A DNA stretch of 64,000 nt from contig NZ_FNOH01000002.1 in NCBI RefSeq assembly GCF_900106535.1, forward strand, positions 806,001-870,000, given 5' to 3'. Position numbers and translations under genes: made by a program. Of the stretch, positions 57,037 through 64,000 are shown piece by piece. The stretch comes from Myxococcus xanthus (GTDB taxonomy: Bacteria; Myxococcota; Myxococcia; Myxococcales; Myxococcaceae). The notes beneath the pieces were generated by a model that was not told the origin of the DNA, searched no databases, and saw only the letters and a program-made list of their open reading frames with translations. Each line of letters begins with the position of its first letter. Position 1 is the stretch's first letter.

Positions 57037-57089
57037 GAGGAAGGTCCTTGTTTGAGGAAGAGTGGAAGTCGTGCTGGCCGGAATGCGGC

Positions 57090-58862
57090 TCACGGGCTCA
57101 GCACCAGGTGGACGCGCTGCCCCTGTCCATCCAGGGCCTGCACCAGCACGCTGAAGTCGTCGGCGAGCGCGAGCGCCCTCAGGACGCGGTAGCCGGCCTT
57201 CTTCAACTCCTCCGGCAGCACCTCATCCAACCGCGTGGCCGTCTTCCCGTCGGGTGAGGCGAGGAAGGGCACCTGCGTCTTGCCGTCCTCGGCGGTGGCG
57301 GTCCCCAGCACCCAGCCTCCATCGTTGATGGCCACGGCCTTCGCGGACACGGCGCCCTTGGGCATCGGCAGCCACCGGGCCTCCTCCTGCCGCGACCAGA
57401 CGAAAGGACGGGGGCGCTTGTCCGAATCAAGCGCGGTGCCCACGAACACCCCCACGTCGTTCAGCGCGGTGACCTCGGACTCGTTGTCCAGCAGCACCTG
57501 CACGTCCTTGCCGTAGACGCGCGCGGCGCGGAGCCCCTTCTCCGTCTCCAGCGTCACCGCCACCTCCCCCAGCGCGTTGAAGAGGACGCGGCTCGGGAGC
57601 AGCTCGGACAGGCCAGGGTGCCTCGCGGGCCCCACCTCGTCTACGAGGTAGATGCCCTTGCCGTCGTTCGGGTCACGCACCAGCAGCGTACCGTGTGCGT
57701 TGGCCGTCACGGCCTCCCAGCCTTCAAGCCACTGCTCCGCGCCCGCCTTCACGTCCTCCGAACGGAGCAGGAACGCGTTGGGGCCCTTGGCGGTATATGC
57801 CGTGCCGAAGATGTCCCCCGTCGAGTTGACGCCCGTCACGCGCACCTGCTCCGCGCCGAGCACCTCGTTCAGCCAGTACGCCTCGCCCTTGCCCGTCAGC
57901 AGGACGTCCGACTCCGCCTCCTTGTACCGGGCAATCACCGCCCCACCGTTGAGCAGGTGCGCGGGGGCGTAGAGCGAATCGATGAGGTACCAGCGCACGA
58001 AGGGGAAGACATGTACGAGGCACGGGCGCACGCCCACCTTCACGCTCTTCCGGACGCCGCCCGACGCGCCGTAGACGACGGTGGGCCCCGTCCAGTAGGG
58101 CGGCAGGCGCAGCGTGAAGCGCGCGGAGCGCTGGCCCTCCGGGACGCGCACGGGCAGCACGCCCACGCTCGCATCCACGCTCATCAGGTCCACCAGGATG
58201 CCGCCGGTGGGCGCGGGGCTGCTGAGCACCACGTCGCCGGACAGTTCGCTGGGCCCCGAGGACGGGCAACGGCTGCTGGGGGTGACCACCGCCATCGACG
58301 ACAGCCGGGGGCGCGGGACGCCGCCATACGCGACGAACTGCTTCACCTGGACGTCCTCCGTGAAGTCGATGTCGAAGATGAAGGTCTTGTAGCCGCTCAC
58401 CTTCGCGCTGGAGCCAGGCGCAAGGGTCAGCTCCACGTTGTGGGGGCAGGCGGCGCTGTTACAGAAGGGGTCATCCGAGCCACGCACCTGCCGGGCGTAG
58501 GCCTTGAGCGTCCCCCGCACACGCGTCACGTAGGTGGAGTCCCCCAGGTTGTAGCGGCTGGGCAAGGTGTCATCGAAGGTCCAGGTGATGACGTTCCCGG
58601 AGCGCGAGCCATACATGTGCAGCACCAGGTCCGAGTTGAGACCGAACTGCCGCGCCGGCACGTTGAGGTTCAGCGTGTTCGCCGCCTTCGGCAGCAGCCA
58701 GTAGCCCGTGGCGTAGTCATTGCCTTTCACGCGGATGCGCGCGGCATTGAGCCGGATGTTCGTGCCGCGCCACACGTCGTCCACGACGTCCGCGTGGGCG
58801 GCCTGCGCCAGGAAGAAGCCAAGCAGGGCCAGGGGCAACAGCCCGTTGAGACTGCGTTTCAT
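57090..58862 (-). CDS. large secreted protein with HAF-like repeats
   Basis: 590 residues with a signal peptide (1-24, ending AHA). The N-terminal 200 residues look beta-rich (NDYATGYWLLP, FKTFIFDIDFTEDV-like segments). The C-terminal half has HAF-type or beta-propeller repeats (ALNDVGVFVGTALDSD, AINDGGWVLGTATAEDG and similar blocks). Two cysteines pair in CNSAACPHN. No enzyme motif. It lies between the HEAT-like and Cys-rich genes at gaps of 40 and 53 bases, so the four are probably one operon. Confidence 0.75.
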   Translation of the reverse strand: MKRSLNGLLPLALLGFFLAQAAHADVVDDVWRGTNIRLNAARIRVKGNDYATGYWLLPKAANTLNLNVPARQFGLNSDLVLHMYGSRSGNVITWTFDDTLPSRYNLGDSTYVTRVRGTLKAYARQVRGSDDPFCNSAACPHNVELTLAPGSSAKVSGYKTFIFDIDFTEDVQVKQFVAYGGVPRPRLSSMAVVTPSSRCPSSGPSELSGDVVLSSPAPTGGILVDLMSVDASVGVLPVRVPEGQRSARFTLRLPPYWTGPTVVYGASGGVRKSVKVGVRPCLVHVFPFVRWYLIDSLYAPAHLLNGGAVIARYKEAESDVLLTGKGEAYWLNEVLGAEQVRVTGVNSTGDIFGTAYTAKGPNAFLLRSEDVKAGAEQWLEGWEAVTANAHGTLLVRDPNDGKGIYLVDEVGPARHPGLSELLPSRVLFNALGEVAVTLETEKGLRAARVYGKDVQVLLDNESEVTALNDVGVFVGTALDSDKRPRPFVWSRQEEARWLPMPKGAVSAKAVAINDGGWVLGTATAEDGKTQVPFLASPDGKTATRLDEVLPEELKKAGYRVLRALALADDFSVLVQALDGQGQRVHLVLSP

Positions 58863-58902
58863 GAGGACCTCGACTGCGGTGGGTGGGTTGAAGCGAAGGG
58901 GC

Positions 58903-60825
58903 TCAGCCGCCGCGGCTGGCCGAGGCCTGGGCCATCAGCGCCATGACGCGGGCCCGGGTGGCGGGCTGCTGGCCGGGACGGACCGAGAGGGCCTGGAGCA
59001 TCCGGAGGACGGCGGCGCTGTCGTCCATGCGGGGGGTGAGGACGTTGAGCAGCGCGGCCTCGGCCCCCGGCGCCAGTTGCCCCGCCACGACCCAGCCGCT
59101 CAGGCGCTCCAGCTCGGGTGCGCCCAGGGTGCGCGCATTCAGCGCGTCCAGCAGCGCGCCTTGCACGGCACGCGCTGGCTCGGACATCAGCGCGTCCAGC
59201 AACATGCGCGTGGCGGCCTCCTGGGGCGCGGTGCGCAGGGCCCCCGCGGCGGCGGAGCGCACCTCGGGCGCCTCGTCACGCAAGTGGGGCGACGCCAGGT
59301 CCATGACGCGCTCCGTGCCGCTGTTGCCCAGCGCGCGCAGGGAGTGCTCCAGCGACTCGGCGTTGTCCGCGCGGGCCAGGGCGTCCTCCAGCGGGCGCAG
59401 GAACTCGGCCACCTCGGGGCTGCCCGCGGGCAGGCGGGAGACGACGGCGCCCAGGGCGTAGGCGGACGCGCGCTCGGCGCCGACGTCACCCGCGGTCCGG
59501 GCCTCCGTGTTCATCCGCGCCAGCAGCCGGCCCGTCTCGGGCTCCGGCTCGCGGAGGAGGCCCGCGCGCTGCACCATCAGCCCATGCGCGCCGGCATGCT
59601 CGCGGGCCTCCGTGGAGACAATCAGCTCGCGCAGCGTGGCCTGGGCCTCGGCGTGCCCCGCGCCGGCCAGCAGGTCCAGCATCAGCTCGCGCATCGCGGG
59701 AGACCTGCCCTTCTGGAGGAACAGTTGCCCCAGCTCACCGGCCCGGTGGGGCTCCAGTTTGAGCGCGGCGATGGCCCTCCGCGCGAAGGTGCCCAGCTCG
59801 GGGATGGCGCCGGGGTCGGTGGCGGACGCCAGCACCTGGAGCGCCGCGTCCACCGTCATGCCGTCGGCCTGGCTGGTCGTCAGCGCCAGCGCCTCGTCGC
59901 CCTCGAAAGCCACCTGCGACGGCGCGCGGACAATGGGCTTGTCCTCCGTGGCCGGCGGCAGCGGCTTCTGCTGACGCGTGGAGAACGCGAGGCGCAGGCG
60001 GACGCGCCGCGACATCAGCGAGCGGCCATCGGTGTGCGTGGCATCCAGGATTTCGTCGTGGGACACCCCGGCCAGGAAGCCCTCCGGGTCCCGGTCGAAG
60101 TGCGTGAGGGAGCTCAGCGTTTGCCGGAAGGCTGGCGCCGTGGCGGCGGCACGCAGGGACTGGTAGCGCGCACGGCGGCGCGTCAGGCGTGCGTCCTCGC
60201 CGTCGAACTGGAAGCGCGCCTCCACCTCGCCCGTCTGCGTGGACTCAACGGCGCTCCACTCGGCGGCGTCGCGCAGCTCCGTGGGGAACAACTCCGCCGC
60301 CAGCGTCTGCGCGACCTGGCGGAACAGGGGCGGCTCCGCGTCGGAGAACCGGACGGCCACCAGCGCGCCCCGGGCGTCCAGCTCCAGCCACGCCGAAGCC
60401 GTCTGGGGCAGGTGCGCCTGCACGGCCGCGGCGTCGGGGAAGAGCGCCTGGCCAGAGAGCGTCGCGTCGTGCCGATCCAGCCGCTTCACCGCCAGCCGCA
60501 CGCGCGCGCCATTCGCGCGGACCTCCAGGGCCTGGAGCGTCAGCTCACCCTCCAGGCTCAGCGTGCCGTCCATCGTCTGGGGCGCATCCCCCTGCTGCGG
60601 AACGGGGAGCGCCACGCGCTGCAGGTCGTTCCAGACGAAGTGGTACGTGCGCTCCTCCCCCACGGTCCACCGGTAGAGCGGCAGCCGGGAGGCGCTCACG
60701 GGCGCGGCGGCCACCACGGCTTCCGGCGTGGCGTGATGGAAGTAGGACCAGACGGGCACCGCGCCCACGAACAGCAGGGTGGTGGTCAGCGCGGCCGTGC
60801 GGACGGCGAGCCTCGAGCGACGCAT
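58903..60825 (-). CDS. secreted beta-rich plus HEAT-like protein, possible LLTP relative
   Basis: 640 residues. An N-terminal signal or anchor (8-27) is followed by a beta-rich region (about 48-290) and a long helical region with HEAT-like repeats (about 330-630: RAVQGALLDALNARTL, EVRSAAAGALRTAPQEAATR). The N-terminal pattern (LYRWTVGEERTYHFVW, then WLELDARGALVAVRFSDAEP) recalls the vitellogenin N-sheet, and the order beta-sheet then helical superhelix matches the large lipid-transfer family (vitellogenin/MTP). That reading is inference. The gene is 113 bases downstream of the 60939 gene. Confidence 0.72.
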   Translation of the reverse strand: MRRSRLAVRTAALTTTLLFVGAVPVWSYFHHATPEAVVAAAPVSASRLPLYRWTVGEERTYHFVWNDLQRVALPVPQQGDAPQTMDGTLSLEGELTLQALEVRANGARVRLAVKRLDRHDATLSGQALFPDAAAVQAHLPQTASAWLELDARGALVAVRFSDAEPPLFRQVAQTLAAELFPTELRDAAEWSAVESTQTGEVEARFQFDGEDARLTRRRARYQSLRAAATAPAFRQTLSSLTHFDRDPEGFLAGVSHDEILDATHTDGRSLMSRRVRLRLAFSTRQQKPLPPATEDKPIVRAPSQVAFEGDEALALTTSQADGMTVDAALQVLASATDPGAIPELGTFARRAIAALKLEPHRAGELGQLFLQKGRSPAMRELMLDLLAGAGHAEAQATLRELIVSTEAREHAGAHGLMVQRAGLLREPEPETGRLLARMNTEARTAGDVGAERASAYALGAVVSRLPAGSPEVAEFLRPLEDALARADNAESLEHSLRALGNSGTERVMDLASPHLRDEAPEVRSAAAGALRTAPQEAATRMLLDALMSEPARAVQGALLDALNARTLGAPELERLSGWVVAGQLAPGAEAALLNVLTPRMDDSAAVLRMLQALSVRPGQQPATRARVMALMAQASASRGG

Positions 60826-60938
60826 GAAGGACTCCAGACAGATGAGGGAGAAGCGCCGCCGCGGCGGCGGATGGGCACACCGCGGCGGCGAGGGGCCCCC
60901 GGCTCGCGTCAGGCACGAGCCAGGGGGGGTGAGACGGA

Positions 60939-63119
60939 CTAGTAGACGCGGACCAGCGGCAGCGACTTGGACTCGTTGTAGATGTTCCAGGTGTTGCCGA
61001 AGCCGCTCCAGCTCACGATGGTGGTCTCGCCCTTCAGGAAGAGCAGCTCACCGAAGAGCTTGATGCTGCCGTCCAGGAAGCGCAGCTCGATGTCGAGCTT
61101 CGACGACGCCCTCAGGAACAGCGTGTTCGGATTCGTCGGGTGCGAGGGCGAGCTCAGGTAGAGGCCGATGTCGCCATAGAGCGGCACGTTGACGCGGGCG
61201 ATGACCAGCTCGCCCCTCACGCCCACCTGGAGACCCGGAACCCCGATGCCCACGGACGCGAAGCCCTTGACCGAGGCGAACGGGGTGATGGTCCCGTACA
61301 GGTCCACGCCCAGCAGGTCTTCGGAGCAATTGCGGGTGACGGCGCCGCCAATGTTCATCTTCACGCCCGCCTCCGCGGACAGGCCGCCCTGCACGGTGAC
61401 GGGGACGAACACGACGACGAAGGTCGTGGAGGCCTTCGCGGCGTCACTGTCGAAGACGGGCTTGCCCTCATAGAAGGTGAAGCGCAGCGGGTAGTGCTTG
61501 TCGTGGCTGTAGAGAGAGGTGCCCAGCACGCGCGCATCCAGCTTGAGGCGGATGCCATTGCCTTCCGTGCCAGCCTCGCCGCTCACGTGCGCCATCTCGT
61601 GCCGGGTGGGACCGAACACGTTCGCATAGGCGTTGAACTCGCCGTAGAGCCGCACGTCGCTGTCACACCAGGCGCCCAGGGCCTTGTTGCGCAGGCCCGA
61701 GCCCGGCTGGACGTACTCCCAGCCGGCCACGTAGTTGTAGCCACCACCGAAGGTGTCGCCACCCGCGTAGCCACTGTCGCTGGCCTCTCCCCCGTGCCGC
61801 ACCGCGCCCGTGGACGGGTTCGTCGGCGTGTTCAGCCCGTGGATGTGGGCGCCGTAGAGGGCGAGGTACTGCGCCAGCAACGACGAGGAGAGCGTGTAGT
61901 CCTTCCGGTCCAGGCCCTTCACCTCGAGCTTGTCCGCGTTGCGCACGAAGCTCTCCGGACCGAAGTCGTTGCCGGTCAGGAAGAGGCACGCCTGCAGGTC
62001 GGCCTCGCGGCGCGGGGCCATGGCGGCCTCCAGCATCGTCTTGTAGCGGCGGGGGCTCCAGTCACACACCGTGGGGCCCTGGGTGTCGAGGCAGCCGTCC
62101 TTCTGCGCCTTGACCAGCGACTCCTCGATGGCCTGGTCCAACCCGTACAGCCGCTCCGCGGTCAGCTTGTCCAGCTCCACCGTCTCGTGGTCGCGCGAGC
62201 GGAGGACCTTCGAGGCCTGCGCCCACTCCGCGTAGACGGCGTCGCGCTGACGCAGCAGCGCGGTGAAGGACTCCTGCTCCACCTGGTAGTGGTTGAGCAC
62301 GTCATCCGCGATGTAGCTGAACTGCTCGGCCTGCTTCTGGTGCCATTCGTCCGACGGAGCGACCCAGTTGCGCGCCTCCACGTTGTTGGCCAGCTTCGCC
62401 GCCTCGGACTTGAAGACGTAGCCGTCGATGCCCTTCGGGTAGCGGCCGGGCGTGAAGTGGAAGTACGCGTTCTTCGCCGCGCGCTGCCCGTCCCAGATGG
62501 GCGCCAGCTTCTCCTGGTCCCCGCTGTAGAGCACGCGGTGCGCGATGCCGTCCTTGCCGAAGGCGCCGTTGAAGAAGGCGCGGTAGTCGTCGCCGTACCG
62601 GCCCGCCTGCCGCTCGAAGCGGCTGAAGTCGAGGTACTTCTCGTCAACGAACTCCTGGCAGGACGTCACCTGGGTGCCGTCCTTCTCCCAGCTCCGAATC
62701 CGAGACAGGTAGACCTGCTCCTCCTTCGTCAGGTTCTCCAGGCTCTTGCGGTAGAGAATCTGCCCCTTGAGCACCTGCCCCATGATGCTCTGGTCCATGC
62801 CCTGGAAGCGCGTGTGCTTCGGGATGTGGGGCGCGTAGGCCACCGTGTCCACCCCGCCCCCCAGCTCCTCGGGCAGCAGCGCCACGCGCTTGGGAGCAGC
62901 CTCCCAACCGGCCTTCCACTCCGACTCCACGACCCCCTGGCAGTACGCGTCGTGGACGCTGCCGCAACTGCCGGCGCGGTAGTCGGCGTCCACGCACTGC
63001 TGCGACGTGGGCTTGGGACAGTCCTGCGCGAAGCTCGCGGGCGCGGCCAGCACCGTCGCGGACAAGCCCGCCCAACGCAACTGGCGGCGTAGCTGTTTCG
63101 TGTGTTTCCGCTGATTCAT
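60939..63119 (-). CDS. large secreted protein of unknown function
   Basis: 726 residues. A signal peptide (about 1-32, ending SFA) precedes a helical N-terminal half with four early cysteines (QDCPKPTSQQCVDADY, AGSCGSVHDAYC). The C-terminal 250 residues are beta-rich with alternating residues (TTFVVVFVPVTVQGGLSAEA, LQVGVRGELVIARVNVPL, KLDIELRFLDGSIKLFGELL). No known family. It is the first gene of the four-gene secreted cluster; the ATG at 63119 is 213 bases downstream of the protease gene. Confidence 0.78.
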   Translation of the reverse strand: MNQRKHTKQLRRQLRWAGLSATVLAAPASFAQDCPKPTSQQCVDADYRAGSCGSVHDAYCQGVVESEWKAGWEAAPKRVALLPEELGGGVDTVAYAPHIPKHTRFQGMDQSIMGQVLKGQILYRKSLENLTKEEQVYLSRIRSWEKDGTQVTSCQEFVDEKYLDFSRFERQAGRYGDDYRAFFNGAFGKDGIAHRVLYSGDQEKLAPIWDGQRAAKNAYFHFTPGRYPKGIDGYVFKSEAAKLANNVEARNWVAPSDEWHQKQAEQFSYIADDVLNHYQVEQESFTALLRQRDAVYAEWAQASKVLRSRDHETVELDKLTAERLYGLDQAIEESLVKAQKDGCLDTQGPTVCDWSPRRYKTMLEAAMAPRREADLQACLFLTGNDFGPESFVRNADKLEVKGLDRKDYTLSSSLLAQYLALYGAHIHGLNTPTNPSTGAVRHGGEASDSGYAGGDTFGGGYNYVAGWEYVQPGSGLRNKALGAWCDSDVRLYGEFNAYANVFGPTRHEMAHVSGEAGTEGNGIRLKLDARVLGTSLYSHDKHYPLRFTFYEGKPVFDSDAAKASTTFVVVFVPVTVQGGLSAEAGVKMNIGGAVTRNCSEDLLGVDLYGTITPFASVKGFASVGIGVPGLQVGVRGELVIARVNVPLYGDIGLYLSSPSHPTNPNTLFLRASSKLDIELRFLDGSIKLFGELLFLKGETTIVSWSGFGNTWNIYNESKSLPLVRVY

Positions 63120-63332
63120 GTAACGCGTCGTCCTTGTTGAGGGACCGGCTCCGGGCTCGGCCCGGCGGTGGCCCAGAGCACGGCGCGTGCCGGAGGCGCT
63201 CCACCCGCGCTCCAGAGGGAGGCCACGGGGAACGCGAGGACACGCGGGCAACAAGGGGATGCGAGGTGTTGTCTGCGAGGCTACGGGCGCGGGTGGCGGC
63301 AGGGCCACCCGCGCCCTCACGTCAAAGCGGTG

Positions 63333-64000
63333 CTACTGGATGGAGTAGGCCACCGTGCCGCTGCAGCTGCCGCTGGAGTAGCAGCCGACGCGCATCTGGT
63401 ACGTGCCCGCCGAGGGCGCGGTGAAGGACACGTAGGACAGCAGGCTGCAGGAGTCGTCGTTGGCCGCCACCTGGGTGTTCGTCGCCGTGTTGAACAGGCG
63501 CAGGTAGGTGTCGCCCGTGCCCGCGGCCTGCGGCAGCGAGCAGGTGCCGAAGGACAGCGTCTGGCCAGCCGCCAGCGTCACGCTGACGTTGGTGGTGTTC
63601 TGCTGCGCGCTGTTGGTGTTGGTCACGTTGAAGGTGAAGGTCTTGACCGGCGGCGGAGGAGGCGGCTCGGTGGTGCCGCACAGGCGCATGCTGCCCGCGA
63701 CGGCGCAGTACGCGTCGATGGCGGGACGCACGTAGGTGATGGACTCGCCACCGCAGCCCGTGTCGGTGCACTGGTTCACGACGTTGCAGCCGCCCTGGCT
63801 GACGTAGTCCGTCACGCCCCGGACCAGGATGCCGGCCACGGTGACGTTGTTGTTCTCATACACGCCCGAGCCCGAGTTGCCACCGAAGGTGTCGGTGTTG
63901 GCGACGAAGTAGTCCAGCGTGCCGGCGCGGGCGTCTCGCACCCAGCCGCCGTCGTCAATCTTGAACGGGATGCCGCTGCCGGAACCAATCACGGACACGC
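63333..64000 (-). CDS. secreted trypsin-like serine protease (N-terminus outside window)
   Basis: Only the C-terminal part is present (about 222 residues); the gene continues past the right edge. The segment TDTFGGNSGSGVYENN holds the catalytic Ser of an S1B/glutamyl-endopeptidase-type chymotrypsin fold. A Pro-rich linker (PPPPPP) leads to a C-terminal beta domain resembling a bacterial pre-peptidase (PPC) domain (TYLRLFNTATNTQVAANDDS, APSAGTYQMRVGCYS). The His and Asp of the triad would lie in the missing part. Extracellular, probably predatory or nutritional. Confidence 0.85.
   Translation of the reverse strand, partial: VSVIGSGSGIPFKIDDGGWVRDARAGTLDYFVANTDTFGGNSGSGVYENNNVTVAGILVRGVTDYVSQGGCNVVNQCTDTGCGGESITYVRPAIDAYCAVAGSMRLCGTTEPPPPPPVKTFTFNVTNTNSAQQNTTNVSVTLAAGQTLSFGTCSLPQAAGTGDTYLRLFNTATNTQVAANDDSCSLLSYVSFTAPSAGTYQMRVGCYSSGSCSGTVAYSIQ

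Noticed and set aside
60854..60869. CGCCGCCGCGGCGGCG palindrome
   Set aside because: Simple GC repeat of low information; no regulatory context beyond an operon gap.

Overview
The window looks like part of a Myxococcus-type myxobacterial chromosome. It is very GC-rich with strong GC3 bias and carries families typical of these bacteria: a complete pomX-pomZ-pomY cell-division locus, a DUSAM-domain protein, Ser/Thr kinases, CHASE2 cyclases and many secreted lipoproteins. PomX (404 aa), PomZ (319 aa; G62, K66 and D90 in place) and the N-terminal PomX peptide fit the published M. xanthus proteins. PomY is somewhat longer (700 aa), so a close relative of M. xanthus is possible. No rRNA, tRNA or CRISPR array was found, and no complete insertion sequence.

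Layout. 1-3815: a CHASE2 adenylate cyclase (cut by the left edge), an SH3-like secreted protein and an M48 lipoprotein protease. 3826-8148 (minus): pomY-pomZ-pomX, the midcell FtsZ-positioning system. 8516-12786: an XRE regulator, a fatty acid desaturase overlapping an AraC regulator, and an uncharacterised protein with an ABC ATPase. 12918-17291: a PLD-like protein divergent from a TetR regulator that heads two tandem class-3-type aldehyde dehydrogenases, with two operator-like palindromes between them. 17367-22515: two membrane PH-domain proteins, an ABC-F ATPase, a B3/4-domain protein, a DUF481-like protein and a CBS protein. 22543-28269: carbonic anhydrase plus dihydroxyacetone kinase, gluconokinase, a SWIM-DNA ligase fusion, and a Ser/Thr kinase with a PilZ-like tail. 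28283-36409 (minus): neutral ceramidase, PAS/GAF histidine kinase, acetyltransferase, an HDAC-family fusion, a PAP2 phosphatase and a small membrane protein. 36552-45901: succinate-semialdehyde dehydrogenase, an MscS channel, a small Cys-rich secreted protein, a coiled-coil membrane protein, a sigma54-type activator with its DNA-binding domain at the wrong end, and heme A synthase.

46008-50744 is the accessory island. It holds a Cys-rich lipoprotein coupled to a DUSAM protein, a DUSAM pseudogene broken by one in-frame TAG, other decayed sequence, a DUF262/DUF1524 (GmrSD-like) defence enzyme, and a lipoprotein with a GHH-type nuclease-like C-terminus coupled to a SUKH (SMI1/KNR4) immunity-like protein. 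The lipoprotein/partner pairs resemble the SitA-SitI kin-discrimination toxins delivered by outer membrane exchange in Myxococcus.

50741-64000 (mostly minus): an osmoprotectant-type ABC transporter with fused binding protein and permease, a lipoprotein, a DUF4142 protein, a UGT-like glycosyltransferase (plus), then a run of four secreted proteins. One of these combines a beta-rich N-terminus with a HEAT-like helical region and may be a bacterial relative of the vitellogenin/MTP lipid-transfer fold. The right edge cuts a secreted trypsin-like protease.
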